A DNA stretch of 64,000 nt. It comes from Scleroderma bovista. Taxonomy: Eukaryota; Basidiomycota; Agaricomycetes; Boletales; Sclerodermataceae. The stretch spans positions 1 to 64,000 of the forward strand of contig JAYMGJ010000741.1 of the NCBI GenBank assembly GCA_037178675.1. Direction: 5' to 3'. The notes under the pieces were generated by a model, which saw only the letters and a list, made by a program, of their open reading frames with translations, searched no databases and was not told the DNA's origin. This document shows positions 61,981-64,000 of this stretch, piece after piece (within the stretch, counting starts at the first letter, position 1; the number at the start of each line of letters is the position of its first letter). The position numbers and the translations under genes are program-made.

Positions 61981-64000
61981 TGTCATGCACCAAACAGGTT
62001 TGGTACAGTGAACATGGAAGATAACACCTATATCGAATGATCCTTATGCGAAGGATAAGCACGACAGACCCTCATCATAGCCATCTATTGCACAAGAAGA
62101 CTATCATGATGCGAGAGATGAATGCCAATGCAGACAGTCATCTATCACACGAGAACCACCAAGAAGCAGAAGAAACTGAAGGAATGATGTCAATTGTGGT
62201 ATAAGAAAGGAATGCACACATCTGCAGTCCAACTCCCATACCAGAATGATCAAAGAAGCCACAGAATTGATGGAGAAATGAAGGAGAAAGAGAAGAAATG
62301 ATTTTTAGCACCCAAATGTCATTTTTAGGTGCCCAGTGCTGGCATTCCAATATTTTGAATAGCTCCATCGTTTCTGAAGCTATCAGGCACGTGACTATAC
62401 TGTCAGAGAGCCTAGAACGTGGTCTATCTGCCTGTCAAGTTCCGACGCAAATCCGTTCATTTCCCACAGAGATATTCCCCCCGCAATCCAGAAATTTGCT
62501 TCATCGCTCACTATGGAGTCCGTATTTTCTCTGGATCATTTCTCCGCTATTGCTGCAGATCTCCACTATGTCCTGCTCTTAGGACAGCCTCTACCAGAGT
62601 TCCTGTGCACTGCCTGGCACATATCTTCCAAGCCTGCTCCCTCAGTCCGTCAGTCCTGCGTCAAGGATGTACTTTGGTCATCTTAGGTCTATTGTCAAGC
62701 TTGAGAAGTCTTCTCTGGTCGTCTCTGTGTCCCCTGAGGCCTGAGCCTATGGTCCCTTCCTCCCAGATACTTGCCGTGTCCATCTTCCTCTGTCATTCGT
62801 CTCGCTTCCCTGGATGCGTCGAATTCAATACTCTATCCACTTCACTACTTTCAGACGACGTCCCCCAGCACCATGACAGTTATGCCCCCACTTTATAATG
62901 CTATTAGGAAGAAGAACCCTCTCTTGTTCTTTCCCAGAAGAGAGCTCGTCAAGGGAGCCCATGGTTGCGCTTCAGTGGCACTAGAACACATGCACTATAC
63001 CTTAGTGTATGCTGACCCCCCAAAAGACCTCTGGACCCCTGGTACCCTTCTTGTGGCTGTTTTGTCTCGGATCAATCACCCTGTTTATCTCAGATCTTCC
63101 CCATTGTTGTCTTATTAAATTCCTGATGGTACACAGCCCCCCATCAAACTTCTTAGGCTGTGCATCAATGACTCCTTCTGCTGTGCAGTGACTCATCCCT
63201 TGCTTACTGATGCTCTCTTGTCATCAGTATTACTCTATCCCTTTCGCATTTTTGGTATATTACTCAGCTGATGACTCACTCCCTTACCAATCAATCTTGT
63301 CATGCAGCTTACTCATTCCTTTACTCAGCAGCTTATTCATGCTCCCTATGCTTACTCATTCCTGCTTATCCCTTGCTTACTGATTGCTTACAGACCCCTT
63401 ACAAAGCTCTTACCAATCCCTTACCAATCCTTGACAAATTCTGCTTACTCCCTTCTCTTTTTGTACTTTAATGCTGTGCTCCCCCATGTATTTAAACCCC
63501 TGGGCTCAGCCCAGTGAGGAGAGACCCAATTGCACGAAATTATCCCTCTCTCAGACTCTCTCAGTCAGTATCCCCTCAGTTCTTTGAGTCTTGTAGGCTT
63601 CAGTGAAGGTCTAAAGGCTGTGATATCTCCAGTTTATTCAATCCATTCAAGTCCAAGTATTTCCCTAGGCTCAAGCAGAGTCTAGCCAGTCAATCCTTCA
63701 TCTCTCATTGCTTCTGGACGTCAGGAGCCCTCTTGTCCCCTTGCTGCACCAATCTCTAGGTGTAGTATCACTGTTTCAGCCTCAGTCAACCCAATCCCTG
63801 CTTTGACACTTCCTAGGCTTTAGGAAGAGTCCAGACCCCTATCCCCTTCGTCTTCTATTACTCCTGTACCCCAGAAGTATCCTGCATCACTGTCTGCATC
63901 ACCCTGTTGGTGTAGATCCCCTTTCCCCCTCCTCAGCAGATCCTCTCTGGACACCGCAGAGGTAAACCACCACTCGCACATTTTCGTAGTCCTTTGTTGG
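61981..64000 (+). mobile_element. 2.1-kb-type LTR, right end outside window
   Basis: Starts TGTCATGCACCAAACAGG and follows 11206-13305 to the window edge, with a ~20-bp deletion relative to it near 62650. Very close to the minus-strand copy at 43666-45765 over long stretches. It cuts the DUF6698-like gene. Whether it is solo or the 5' LTR of an element cannot be seen. Confidence 0.85.

Overview
The window looks like a transposon graveyard from a basidiomycete (Agaricomycete-type) fungus. The grounds are a Plavaka-type transposase, a DUF6698-like gene with five tiny GT-AG introns, basidiomycete-style Ty3/gypsy, Ty1/copia and APE-type LINE elements, and a strong C-to-T decay signature. I find no housekeeping gene, tRNA, rRNA or CRISPR array. 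All family assignments are made by eye, and many boundaries are set by target-site duplications (TSDs) that I could read directly.

Layout. 0-6.2 kb: gypsy LTR end, Plavaka transposase relic (-) interrupted by a 723-bp CACTG MITE, a small solo LTR, and a relative of the foldback repeat. 6.2-14.1 kb: one LINE (-) cut by three solo LTRs (truncated gypsy LTR; 270-bp LTR with TSD GATTA; 2,100-bp LTR with TSD ACGT/ATGT), followed by a second LINE ORF1 relic. 15.7-21.8 kb: an old (+) copy of a non-autonomous copia-like family, into which a young, apparently intact 3,370-bp member has jumped (TSD ATACA, identical LTRs). 22.0-39.7 kb: a long-armed foldback DNA element (TSD TTGCTAT). It contains a solo LTR (TSD TATTG) and a gypsy element G1 (TSD GGAAC), which itself contains a copia element C1 (TSD ACATG). 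39.7-46.0 kb: a split hypothetical gene and the 3' part of gypsy element G2 (-), broken by two solo LTRs. 46.0-53.5 kb: a 2.1-kb-type LTR (-) carrying a 5.26-kb satellite-rich foldback. 53.5-59.6 kb: gypsy element G3 (+), whose 3' region is broken by a hAT-like element, a copia solo LTR, the second CACTG MITE and a gypsy solo LTR. 59.9-60.7 kb: a 295-bp tandem triplication. 60.9-62.0 kb: DUF6698-like gene. 62.0-64.0 kb: another 2.1-kb-type LTR.

What may be new. In both G2 and G3 the space between the end of pol and the 3' LTR holds a gene on the opposite strand with the same architecture: start about 163-165 bp from the LTR, coiled coil, one short intron, cysteine cluster, basic segment, acidic tail. 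In the young copia-like element the strand opposite its 836-codon ORF carries a series of consensus fungal introns, and several are conserved in the diverged old copy. Together these suggest retroelements here that carry spliced genes antisense to their own genomic RNA. Element C1 also has about 2.2 kb of extra coding-like sequence upstream of gag with hydrophobic N-terminal segments. These claims rest on reading the sequence only and need RNA and comparative data.
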